Below are positions 7,451 through 13,578 of a stretch of 15,009 nucleotides of DNA, in pieces. The stretch is from NCBI GenBank assembly GCA_003551945.1, contig PUNZ01000221.1, positions 1 through 15,009 of the forward strand, read 5' to 3'. The DNA is from Halovenus sp. (GTDB lineage Archaea; Halobacteriota; Halobacteria; Halobacteriales; Haloarculaceae). Position 1 is the first letter of the stretch, and each line of letters opens with the position of its first letter. Both the position numbers and the translations under genes were made by a program. The notes under the pieces are model-generated. The model did not search any database. It had not been told where the DNA came from and worked only from the letters and a program-made list of their open reading frames with translations.

Positions 7451-7468
7451 TGGAATAAAAAAATTCCA
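7451..7468 (-). terminator. Hairpin plus T7 tract downstream of the DUF5815-like gene
   Basis: TGGAAT and ATTCCA form a 6-bp inverted repeat around an A6 loop. On the minus strand this gives a run of seven T (7463-7457). It sits about 90 nt past the stop at 7557 and before the dpp promoter, so it could end the gap/DUF5815 transcript. Archaeal terminators rest mainly on oligo-T tracts; the hairpin is weak. Confidence 0.45.
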
Positions 7469-7556
7469 GAATCAGAGGGGGTGAATTCAATCATTTTGTA
7501 AAATATTCAAAAGTACTCCATGAAACCCGAGCAATTATTGCCTATATATAATATTT

Positions 7557-8090
7557 TTACATTGCAGTATCGAACTCATTCTCGAAGTCACGCTCTGTGC
7601 GGTATAGTTCGACGAATTCTTCGAGGTCGAAATCTGCGAGCTGGCGCTCGAATTCAGCCACTGTTGGTCCATCTTCCGCGTGGCTGATTGCATGCTCCAT
7701 CAACTCAAGTACTAGCTCGACAATAATTTCGTGCAACCGACGTGAGTCAAAGTCGCTTACCCAGAGTAAGGCATATCCAACCGTACCATCATCGGAACAG
7801 TCTGTACTTACCACTTTCTCCGGGAACTCTTCCATCACCATACCGAGTGCGTGAGGGGTCGCAAACTCCGGAAAGTCATCATCGGTTTCAATCGTCGCCC
7901 GGAGCGTGTCAACCAAAAATTCGGGGATAAAACGAGCGAGCGGGTGCGCATCCGTAACGACGGCATGGCGCTTCCCACACGAGCAGTGGTACTCGCGCAT
8001 ACCGAGGTCGATATCGTGGGGATGAACAGTCTCGCCACACGGCAACGAAAGCGCGTCATCTCCCGTTCCAGGGACGCGGGGAGTCGTCAT
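7557..8090 (-). CDS. DUF5815-like haloarchaeal protein with possible zinc site, 177 aa
   Basis: A conserved haloarchaeal protein of unknown function that matches my memory of the DUF5815 family (start TTPRVPG, then LPCGE, LGMREYHCSCG, and the block FIPEFLVDTLR). The N-terminal 45 residues hold C18, H23/H25, C36, C38 and H42, a plausible zinc-binding cluster. The remainder is acidic and mostly helical (EIIVELVLELMEHAISH at about 121-137). There is no signal peptide or membrane segment. A GTG start at 8114 is possible, but the ATG at 8090 is chosen because TTPRVPG is where the family resemblance begins. The gene starts 55 nt after the gap stop on the same strand, so co-transcription with gap is likely. 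Function unknown; any link to glycolysis rests only on position. Confidence 0.88.
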   Translation of the reverse strand: MTTPRVPGTGDDALSLPCGETVHPHDIDLGMREYHCSCGKRHAVVTDAHPLARFIPEFLVDTLRATIETDDDFPEFATPHALGMVMEEFPEKVVSTDCSDDGTVGYALLWVSDFDSRRLHEIIVELVLELMEHAISHAEDGPTVAEFERQLADFDLEEFVELYRTERDFENEFDTAM

Positions 8091-8145
8091 ATATCGGGTT
8101 CCGGTCCCGGACACAAAGAGGCTGACGACCGCTTTCCATCCACGG

Positions 8146-9174
8146 TTAGTTCGGAATCAGCGACTCGTCAAGATCCATCGCCTCATCGGTCAGTTCCATG
8201 CTGGTCTCCTGTGATTCGGTCCCGAGAACCGCCCGAATTGCGTCGATGTTCTCCGGCACCACGTCCGATTCCTGATGAATCGCCTGGAACAGATAGAGGT
8301 CATTGCCTTCCATACTCACCGACTCGCCCCAGATACAGTTCTCCCAGATATCTGCTCGCGGGCGACCAGCATCCTGTGCCAACTCTTTGAGCGCCCCCGC
8401 ACCGTCAATACCAACCCAATCGGGAATGACGAACGTTCGGCGCTGGTCAGCCAACAGGTCGCGAACCTCGCCGGCATCGGGTTGGCTCTCAAGCGTGACG
8501 TTGACGCTGTGGGTGTGCATCAGCGTGGCTGGAACCTTGAGACCAAGCGTATCGATTGCGAGGTCGGGGAAGATGGTGTTCACATCAGGGCCGTGATGAG
8601 AAGGAAGCGTGACCGGGTTTGGGACGATGTCGTTGATTGGGCCACGCCCGGTCTGGGCCGGGTCGCCGCCACGGCGAACCAGCGTCGTCCGAACTTTGTC
8701 GATGCCGTATTCTTCCTGCAGTGGGGCAATGAGCCGCGACAGCCCAGTGGTATTGCAGGAGACGACACGAACGAGGTCATCACCCTCAACAGTGTCGTAG
8801 TTCGCCCGTGCGTTGAAACTCGAATCGACGACCTCGGCATCCTCACCACCCTGTAACAGTGCCGGCGTGTCGTACTCGCGGTACAGTTCGGCGTTGTCCG
8901 CACCAATTCCTGAGGGGCAGGCGTCGACGATGATATCGCTTGCGTCGATAAGTTCCTCGACGTCGCCAGCCAACTCGATGCCCGCCTCTGCAAAGAGGGG
9001 TTTGCGCTCTTCGATTGCTGCATAGAGGTCATACCCTCGGTCGACAGCACCGCTCGCCTCGAAGTTCGGGCGTGTCTTTGCAACCCCAACCACTTCCATA
9101 TCGGGTTGAGCGCGAACCGCATCAGCCACACGTTTGCCGATGGTTCCGTAGCCGTTGATGCCTACTTGTATCAT
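8146..9174 (-). CDS. gap: Type II (archaeal) glyceraldehyde-3-phosphate dehydrogenase
   Basis: Catalyses the reversible NAD(P)-dependent oxidative phosphorylation of glyceraldehyde 3-phosphate to 1,3-bisphosphoglycerate, in the cytoplasm. The N-terminal Rossmann motif is GINGYGTIGKRV (5-16). The catalytic cysteine is C140 in VVSCNTTGLSR, as in archaeal GAPDH. Other family segments are the RRGGDP stretch (167-172), the conserved HH-containing loop (PSHHGPDVNT, 191-200) and the ATLMHTHSVNV segment (216-226) that bears the catalytic His. Length 342 aa is normal for the archaeal type. In haloarchaea that also carry a bacterial-type GAPDH, the type II enzyme is associated with gluconeogenesis; whether that applies here cannot be seen. 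It is divergent from the carbonic anhydrase gene with 124 nt between starts, and is followed by the DUF5815-like gene. Confidence 0.97.
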   Translation of the reverse strand: MIQVGINGYGTIGKRVADAVRAQPDMEVVGVAKTRPNFEASGAVDRGYDLYAAIEERKPLFAEAGIELAGDVEELIDASDIIVDACPSGIGADNAELYREYDTPALLQGGEDAEVVDSSFNARANYDTVEGDDLVRVVSCNTTGLSRLIAPLQEEYGIDKVRTTLVRRGGDPAQTGRGPINDIVPNPVTLPSHHGPDVNTIFPDLAIDTLGLKVPATLMHTHSVNVTLESQPDAGEVRDLLADQRRTFVIPDWVGIDGAGALKELAQDAGRPRADIWENCIWGESVSMEGNDLYLFQAIHQESDVVPENIDAIRAVLGTESQETSMELTDEAMDLDESLIPN

Positions 9175-9200
9175 TACTTAGCCGTTCGCTCGGTTGGTCT

Positions 9201-9218
9201 TTATCTGTTGTGACACAA
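9201..9218 (-). promoter_or_regulatory. gap promoter: TATA-like element with adjacent palindrome
   Basis: On the minus strand AGATAAAG (around 9200-9206) lies about 28 nt upstream of the gap ATG, suiting a leaderless transcript. Immediately upstream is the perfect palindrome TTGTG-A-CACAA (9208-9218), in the position where archaeal activators often bind next to the TFB recognition element. It does not match the TACT-N7/8-GAGTA motif I recall for the sugar regulator TrmB. Confidence 0.4.
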
Positions 9219-9270
9219 AGTGAGAGGACGTTTCGTCGGATGGTGACAGTCAACACGAAAACCCGATGGC

Positions 9271-9276
9271 TTTAGC
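9271..9276 (+). promoter_or_regulatory. TATA-like element of the carbonic anhydrase gene
   Basis: TTTAGC (core TTTA) lies about 26 nt upstream of the ATG at 9299. A longer in-frame ATG at 9266 overlaps this element, so it would not be on the transcript; this decides the start. Confidence 0.5.
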
Positions 9277-9298
9277 CTCCTGCTTGCGAACGAGAGCT

Positions 9299-9817
9299 AT
9301 GATTCGTGCATACGACGGCATCGAACCCGAGATTGCCGACTCAGCATACGTCGACCCTGAGGCGACGATTATCGGCGATGTAACGATCGGTCCAGACGCG
9401 ACGGTCCTTCCCGGTGCGGTGATTCGCGGTGACGGTGGCCCGGTCGTCCTCGAAGCAAAAGCAAACGTTCAGGATAACGCGACGATTCATGCCGATGAAA
9501 ATTCAGATGGCGTCCTGCTCCGGGAAGGGGCCGCGATGGGACATAACGCGATTGTCCACAACGCAACCCTCGGCACCCAGAGCCTCGTCGGCATGCACGC
9601 AACCGTGCTTGATGATGTCGTGCTCGAACCCCACAGCGCCGTCGCCGCAGGCAGTCTGGTTCCGGAAGGACGCACTATCGAGACGGGAACCGTCGTCGCA
9701 GGCACGCCCGCAGAGCTATTCAAAGAGGGTGTCGAAGAACATTCGTCGCTGTTTATGGTTGGTGCATACTACGCAGGCCACGTTGGCGATATCGGGACTG
9801 AACCCGTTGACGACTAG
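9299..9817 (+). CDS. Gamma-class carbonic anhydrase (CamH-like), 172 aa
   Basis: A left-handed beta-helix protein expected to form trimers and hydrate CO2 to bicarbonate with a metal at the subunit interface. Hexapeptide-repeat character is clear from about 12 to 135 (e.g. AYVDPEATIIGDVTIG). The metal ligands line up as H64 (ATIHAD), H82 and H87 (GHNAIVH, five apart), with conserved R43, D45 (VIRGDGG) and Q58 (NVQDN). The acidic loop typical of the Methanosarcina Cam subclass is missing, so CamH is the better subclass. A C-terminal helix (residues 136-150) and a tail follow. There is no signal peptide, so it should be cytoplasmic. The start is set at 9299 by the TATA-like element at 9271. Some family members are acetyltransferase-like or inactive, but the full His set favours a metal-dependent enzyme. 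Confidence 0.92.
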   Translation: MIRAYDGIEPEIADSAYVDPEATIIGDVTIGPDATVLPGAVIRGDGGPVVLEAKANVQDNATIHADENSDGVLLREGAAMGHNAIVHNATLGTQSLVGMHATVLDDVVLEPHSAVAAGSLVPEGRTIETGTVVAGTPAELFKEGVEEHSSLFMVGAYYAGHVGDIGTEPVDD

Positions 9818-9843
9818 CAGTTCACGTGATAGTTACCAGCGAT

Positions 9844-9867
9844 ACCCTAACCAAATAGGGTTGTTTT
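9844..9867 (+). terminator. Hairpin plus T-rich tail after the carbonic anhydrase gene
   Basis: ACCCTA-ACCAAA-TAGGGT is a perfect 6-bp stem with a 6-nt loop, followed by TGTTTT. It starts 27 nt after the stop at 9817, so a terminator role for the carbonic anhydrase transcript is plausible. Confidence 0.5.
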
Positions 9868-9877
9868 CACATTGTGA
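9867..9877. promoter_or_regulatory. Perfect palindrome TCACATTGTGA upstream of the STAS-like gene
   Basis: TCACA-T-TGTGA is a perfect 11-nt inverted repeat about 52 nt upstream of the ATG at 9929. It could be an operator for that gene. No clear TATA box is seen at the expected place near 9902; the nearest candidate is TACGTAA at 9894-9900. Confidence 0.3.
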
Positions 9878-9928
9878 CCCTCTCTAGTGAGGTACGTAAG
9901 CGAAGCAAGAAGCAGAACAAAGTAGAGT

Positions 9929-10306
9929 ATGTCACAAGCAACTGTGCCGTTTGATTACAGCCACGAAGTCGAAGGAACCGTCCTTGTCCAAGATATTACC
10001 GAATGGGATGGAAATCCCGAGCACACTGCTGCGTTCGAATCAGAATGGAAGGAGCGGGCAAAGTCGCCACGCATCTCCGCTGCGGTCACTCAGTTCGGAC
10101 CCGATATCAACCTCGGCTTCGAGACACAGGACCACTTCGCCGAAGTATGGGGGCCAGCCGCAGACAACGCGGGTATTGAGCGACTGGCCTTCGTTTCCGA
10201 TGGTATCAAAGCCCGCGCAATCAGTGCAAACGTCGAAACCCGAGACGTCGATATTCGCGTGTTCAACGACGTTGCCGAAGCGATTGAGTGGGCACAGGAA
10301 CGCTAA
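9929..10306 (+). CDS. STAS/SpoIIAA-like small protein, 125 aa
   Basis: A soluble acidic protein that I do not recognise as a named family member. The layout of strand VLVQDITEWDG (18-28), a helix with HTAAFESEWKERA (32-44), then IERLAFVSDGIKAR (83-96) and a C-terminal VRVFNDVAEAIEWAQ-like segment resembles the SpoIIAA-like/DUF3478 STAS fold, where the family ends with a strand ('rvF') and an 'eAxxWl' helix. This is a by-eye resemblance. SpoIIAA-like proteins are small lipid- or nucleotide-binding modules of mostly unknown role. There are no membrane segments or cysteines. The stop is 17 nt from the convergent stop of the acyl-CoA carboxylase gene. A T6 run at 10342-10347 just past the convergent junction could end its transcript. 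The gene call is solid on composition; the function is unknown. Confidence 0.82.
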   Translation: MSQATVPFDYSHEVEGTVLVQDITEWDGNPEHTAAFESEWKERAKSPRISAAVTQFGPDINLGFETQDHFAEVWGPAADNAGIERLAFVSDGIKARAISANVETRDVDIRVFNDVAEAIEWAQER

Positions 10307-10323
10307 GGTTCAGCGAAAACAAC

Positions 10324-12054
10324 TCAAAGTATCGTCCCGTGTTTTTTGTCAGGCAGTGATTTCTCGACCGTCTCGTAAAATTCGAACCGAGCGGCAAGCT
10401 CCTCACGAAGCGTACTCGGTGGAACGATATCATCAATGACGACCTCACTGGCCATCCGGTGGACATCGATATCCTCGCGGTACTCCTCCCTCAGTTCCCG
10501 TTCGCGCTCGGCCCGCTTCTCTGGGTCGTCAATCGCCGCCAACTTGTTCGCATAGACCGCATTGATTGCGGCCTCGGGCCCCATAATCGCAATTTCTCCC
10601 GACGGCAGCGCTATCGTCGATTCCGGCTGATAGGCTGGCCCGGCCATCGCGTAGATACCCGCACCGTAGGCCTTTCTGACGACGACGCTCTGCGTGGGGA
10701 CCGTCGCCGAGGAGGTGGCATAAATCATCTTTTTCCCCTGTTCGAGAATGCCATCTTTTTCGACCTGTGAACCGGCCATGAATCCGGGTGTGTCACAGAG
10801 ATACAAGAGAGGAATGTTGTACGCATCCGCCGTCCAGATGAACTGTGCGGCCTTCTCTGCGGCATTTGGGAAAATCGCCCCTGCACGATGATTTGGCTGG
10901 TTGGCGATGATGCCAATTGGGCGACCATCAATCCGTGCGAAGGCAGTGATGATTTCCTTGCCAAATTCGGGCCGCAGTTCCAGCACAGAGCCACCGTCAA
11001 CCACACGTTCGATGACCCGGTGCATATCATACCCACGGTTGGGTTCCTGTGGGACGACGGAGTCAATCCCCGCCGGCGACCGTACTGGTTCGGTCCCCTC
11101 GGAGCGTGGTGGTTTCTCGTCGCTGTTTGACGGGAGATACGAGATGAGTTGGGCAACCAGTTCACGGGCGTGCTCTTCGTCTTCGGCGACGAGGTCTGCG
11201 CTGCCGGAGTGCTGGGCGTGCATTTTCGCCCCGCCCAGTTCCTGCATATCAATCTGCTCGCCGGTGACCATCTCGACCATCCGCGGCGAGGCAATCGCCA
11301 TCGCGCTCATCCCTTCGACCATGACGGTGAAGTCGGCAAAGACTGGCGTGTATGCTGCACCGGCGATACACGGGCCATAGAGGACACAAATTTGCGGCAC
11401 TCGACCGGAGAGCATCGAGTGGTTGTAGTAGTATTTCCCGATGCCCTCGCGGTTTGCGAAGAATCCTCGCTGCTGGTCGATTCGTCCCCCCGAGGAGTCC
11501 ATCAGATAGAGCACTGGTCGACCGGTTTGCAAGGCCCGCTGTTGCATGCGAAGGAACTTTTCAACCCCTTTCTCTGCCATCGACCCCGCTTTGACTGAGA
11601 AGTCGTTCGCCATGACGTGCAGTTTGCGGTCCTCGAAGGTCGCGGCCCCGGTGAGGAGACCATCCGCAGGAAGACGGTCTTCAGCATCGAACTCCGCAAA
11701 GCGGCCGTCCTCGAAATCAAAGCCGTCTTCGCCGAACCAGAGTTCGAGGCGGTCACGAACGAACAGTTTCCCCTGCTCTTCGAGGCGGTTGCGGTATTTT
11801 TCCGGACCACCCAGTTCGATATCCGCGATTTCCTCCCACAGTCGCTCCTCACGTTCGGTTGGGCCGAGGTCATCGGCCAGTGTGGATTCAACAGTCTCTG
11901 TATCCTCGCCTTCGGACACAGCACTGCTTTCGGCGAGGAGGGTATCGCTCCCCTGCCGGTAGACTTCGACCGCCTCACCGAAATTCCGGGCGAGTGCCTT
12001 CGCGATAGCCTGTGCAACCTGTTCGTCGGTATCCGTCTGAACGCGTACTTTCAT
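10324..12054 (-). CDS. Acyl-CoA carboxylase, carboxyltransferase (beta) subunit, MCC/GCC-like acceptor loop
   Basis: Transfers CO2 from carboxybiotin to an acyl-CoA. It has two crotonase-fold carboxyltransferase halves: N-half about 90-310 with oxyanion segments SSGGRID (187-193) and IAGAAYTP (230-237), and C-half about 340-560 with NQPNHRAGAIFP (385-396), DTPGFMAGSQVEKDGI (421-436) and YGAGIYAMAGPAY (463-475). The last segment resembles the GAGNYGMCGRAY loop of methylcrotonyl- and geranyl-CoA carboxylases rather than the GGAYDVMG loop of propionyl-CoA carboxylase, so a branched enoyl-CoA substrate is possible. Residues 1-65 are an acidic extension absent from usual beta subunits (576 aa here, about 510-540 usual). 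The ATG shares a base with the acyl-CoA dehydrogenase stop (TAATG); the longer frame to 12150 would overlap that gene. No biotin carboxylase or biotin carrier gene lies in the window. Confidence 0.92.
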   Translation of the reverse strand: MKVRVQTDTDEQVAQAIAKALARNFGEAVEVYRQGSDTLLAESSAVSEGEDTETVESTLADDLGPTEREERLWEEIADIELGGPEKYRNRLEEQGKLFVRDRLELWFGEDGFDFEDGRFAEFDAEDRLPADGLLTGAATFEDRKLHVMANDFSVKAGSMAEKGVEKFLRMQQRALQTGRPVLYLMDSSGGRIDQQRGFFANREGIGKYYYNHSMLSGRVPQICVLYGPCIAGAAYTPVFADFTVMVEGMSAMAIASPRMVEMVTGEQIDMQELGGAKMHAQHSGSADLVAEDEEHARELVAQLISYLPSNSDEKPPRSEGTEPVRSPAGIDSVVPQEPNRGYDMHRVIERVVDGGSVLELRPEFGKEIITAFARIDGRPIGIIANQPNHRAGAIFPNAAEKAAQFIWTADAYNIPLLYLCDTPGFMAGSQVEKDGILEQGKKMIYATSSATVPTQSVVVRKAYGAGIYAMAGPAYQPESTIALPSGEIAIMGPEAAINAVYANKLAAIDDPEKRAERERELREEYREDIDVHRMASEVVIDDIVPPSTLREELAARFEFYETVEKSLPDKKHGTIL

Positions 12055-13220
12055 TAGTATGATTTCGGGAAGCCAATCTGCTGGCCGATGTGGTTGTATG
12101 CCATCTGCTGTGTGACGGGTGCAAGTCGCGTCAGGTTGATTTCCCGCCACCAGCGCTCGACATCGTACTCTTTCGCATAGCCCCAGCCACCGAACGCCTG
12201 CATCGACTGTTTGACCGCCTCTATGCCGGCCTCAACGGCGGTTGCCTTGGCGACGTTCGTCTCGTAACCACAGGGTTCTCCCTGGTCGTACAGCCATTCA
12301 GCTTTCTGGCGCATCAGCGCGGCCGTCTCCATCCGGGCGTACGCTTTCGTCAACGGGAACGAAACGGCCTGATGAGTACCGATTGGCGTTCCGAACACCT
12401 CACGCTCGTTTGCGTACTCGATAGCGGTATTTGCGGCGAGTTTGCCGATGCCAGTTCCGGCCGCTGCAAAGCCAATCCGTTCGGGGTTGAGTGTATCGAC
12501 CAGCGCCCACCAGCCTTCATCGCGCTCGCCGAGCAGGTTCTCTGCGGGAACCCGAACGTCCTCGAAAAAGACCTCACACGATTGCGAGTAGTTCATCGCG
12601 TGTTTCGGAATCGGTGAAACCTCGATGTTCGGGTCGTCCATATCGACGATGAACAGGCTGATGCCTTGCGTTCCTTTTTCGACTTCATCCTTCGGCGTTG
12701 TCCGTGTGACCACAATCATGTTATCCGCGCGGTCCGAGAAGGTAATCCACGCCTTTTCGCCGTTGAGGATGTACTCATCGCCATCCTGTTCCGCGCGTGT
12801 GCCCACGTTAAGCGTATTCGTTCCGGCTTTTGCTTCCGTAATGCCAATCGAGAAGTTCCGGTCGCCAGCAGCGATATCCGGGAGGAACCGCTCTTTTTGC
12901 TCGGGCGTACCGTGTTTGGTGATTCCCACAGCGGCCATGCCGGCAGTGAGGACAAGATACCACGTTCCGGCCATCCCACAGCCTTCTGCACAAAGCGTCT
13001 CCATAGCAAGGCCCATCTCCTGCATCCCCATCTCCGCGCCGCCGTACTCCTCCGGGATGAGCAGGCCATGAAAATCAGCGTCCGCCAGCGCGTCCCAGTA
13101 CTCCTGTGCGAACTCCCCCTGTTCTTCCTTTTCCCGCCAGTAGGCGGGGCCGTACTCCGCTGCAATCTCCGCAGCGGTGGATTCGATAAGTCGGTGTGAT
13201 GGGTCGCTACTGAACTCCAT
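12054..13220 (-). CDS. Acyl-CoA dehydrogenase with catalytic Glu in the isovaleryl/long-chain position
   Basis: FAD-dependent alpha,beta-dehydrogenation of an acyl-CoA, 388 aa, standard length. FAD/substrate motifs are visible: GITEAKAGTNTLNVG (126-140) and LNGEKAWITFSDRADN (152-167), then the four-helix C-terminal domain with the FGTPIGTHQAV motif (276-286) and QAFGGWGYAKEYDVERWWRE (341-360). The usual catalytic Glu of medium- and short-chain enzymes (IYEGT) is replaced by Pro368 in TRLAPVTQ. Instead NPERIGFAAAG has Glu247 at the place of the catalytic Glu in isovaleryl- and long-chain acyl-CoA dehydrogenases. The start at 13220 is preferred over 13310 because the family resemblance begins at MEFSSDP and a TATA-like TAATAAG lies 29 nt upstream. 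It is coupled to the carboxyltransferase gene, suggesting a dehydrogenate-then-carboxylate sequence. The exact substrate is not determinable. Confidence 0.94.
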   Translation of the reverse strand: MEFSSDPSHRLIESTAAEIAAEYGPAYWREKEEQGEFAQEYWDALADADFHGLLIPEEYGGAEMGMQEMGLAMETLCAEGCGMAGTWYLVLTAGMAAVGITKHGTPEQKERFLPDIAAGDRNFSIGITEAKAGTNTLNVGTRAEQDGDEYILNGEKAWITFSDRADNMIVVTRTTPKDEVEKGTQGISLFIVDMDDPNIEVSPIPKHAMNYSQSCEVFFEDVRVPAENLLGERDEGWWALVDTLNPERIGFAAAGTGIGKLAANTAIEYANEREVFGTPIGTHQAVSFPLTKAYARMETAALMRQKAEWLYDQGEPCGYETNVAKATAVEAGIEAVKQSMQAFGGWGYAKEYDVERWWREINLTRLAPVTQQMAYNHIGQQIGFPKSY

Positions 13221-13245
13221 TCTGTGTAATTGACGGGCAGTTGGC

Positions 13246-13252
13246 CTTATTA
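13246..13252 (-). promoter_or_regulatory. TATA-like element of the acyl-CoA dehydrogenase-carboxylase operon
   Basis: TAATAAG on the minus strand lies about 29 nt upstream of the ATG at 13220, consistent with a very short or absent leader. No Shine-Dalgarno sequence is visible before the ATG. Confidence 0.45.
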
Positions 13253-13298
13253 GTTTCTGTGCATCATCAGGTTCATCACGGTACGCACAACCTACTCT

Positions 13299-13314
13299 CT
13301 GAGTGAACATTCAG
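13299..13314. promoter_or_regulatory. Inverted repeat in the divergent promoter region
   Basis: CTGAGTGAACATTCAG contains CTGA/TCAG outer arms and a TGAA-CA-TTCA core. It lies between the two divergent TATA-like elements (13246-13252 on minus, 13332-13340 on plus), so one regulator could serve both transcripts. The match to any known fatty-acid regulator site is not convincing. Confidence 0.3.
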
Positions 13315-13331
13315 TTTCAGACAACAACATG

Positions 13332-13340
13332 CTTTTTAAC
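13332..13340 (+). promoter_or_regulatory. TATA box of the small zinc-ribbon gene
   Basis: CTTTTTAAC is one of the best TATA-like elements in the window and lies about 27 nt upstream of the ATG at 13364. This fits a leaderless transcript of the 51-aa gene and supports that it is real. Confidence 0.6.
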
Positions 13341-13363
13341 GCAACAACCAACATCAAGGCATA

Positions 13364-13519
13364 ATGGAATGGAATCGGGTGCCGACACCGTCGCAGTTGA
13401 ACAGTTGCCAGTGCGGAGCGACACGGGTCGAAGAGCGGCCTGATGGGTTAGTCCGAGCATACCGGTGCGCCGAATGTCACACCAGCCTCGGCGATATCAC
13501 GATTGGACACGAACCGTAG
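13364..13519 (+). CDS. Small zinc-ribbon-like protein (CxC...CxxC), 51 aa
   Basis: A very short gene found by reading the gap between the divergent acyl-CoA genes. The protein begins MEWNRVPTPSQLNS and holds two cysteine pairs, C15-x-C17 (SCQCGA) and C35-x-x-C38 (RCAECHT), 17 residues apart, the layout of a single zinc knuckle or ribbon. His39 or His49 could also take part. There is no basic patch beyond a few Arg, no signal peptide and no membrane segment. A good TATA box about 27 nt upstream fits leaderless expression. Haloarchaea are known to encode many such CPxCG-type small zinc proteins, some affecting physiology; this one has CxC rather than CPxCG in its first pair. The racemase gene starts 59 nt downstream on the same strand, so both may share a transcript. 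Function unknown. Confidence 0.72.
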   Translation: MEWNRVPTPSQLNSCQCGATRVEERPDGLVRAYRCAECHTSLGDITIGHEP

Positions 13520-13578
13520 CATCGCAACAGAGTCGAGGATGACACAACGTTTTCACCACTGCCATAGTACCGGATGGT

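Noticed and set aside
9266..9298. Upstream in-frame ATG adding 11 residues to the carbonic anhydrase
   Set aside because: It overlaps the likely TATA element at 9271, and the added MALASCLRTRA is not part of the family fold.
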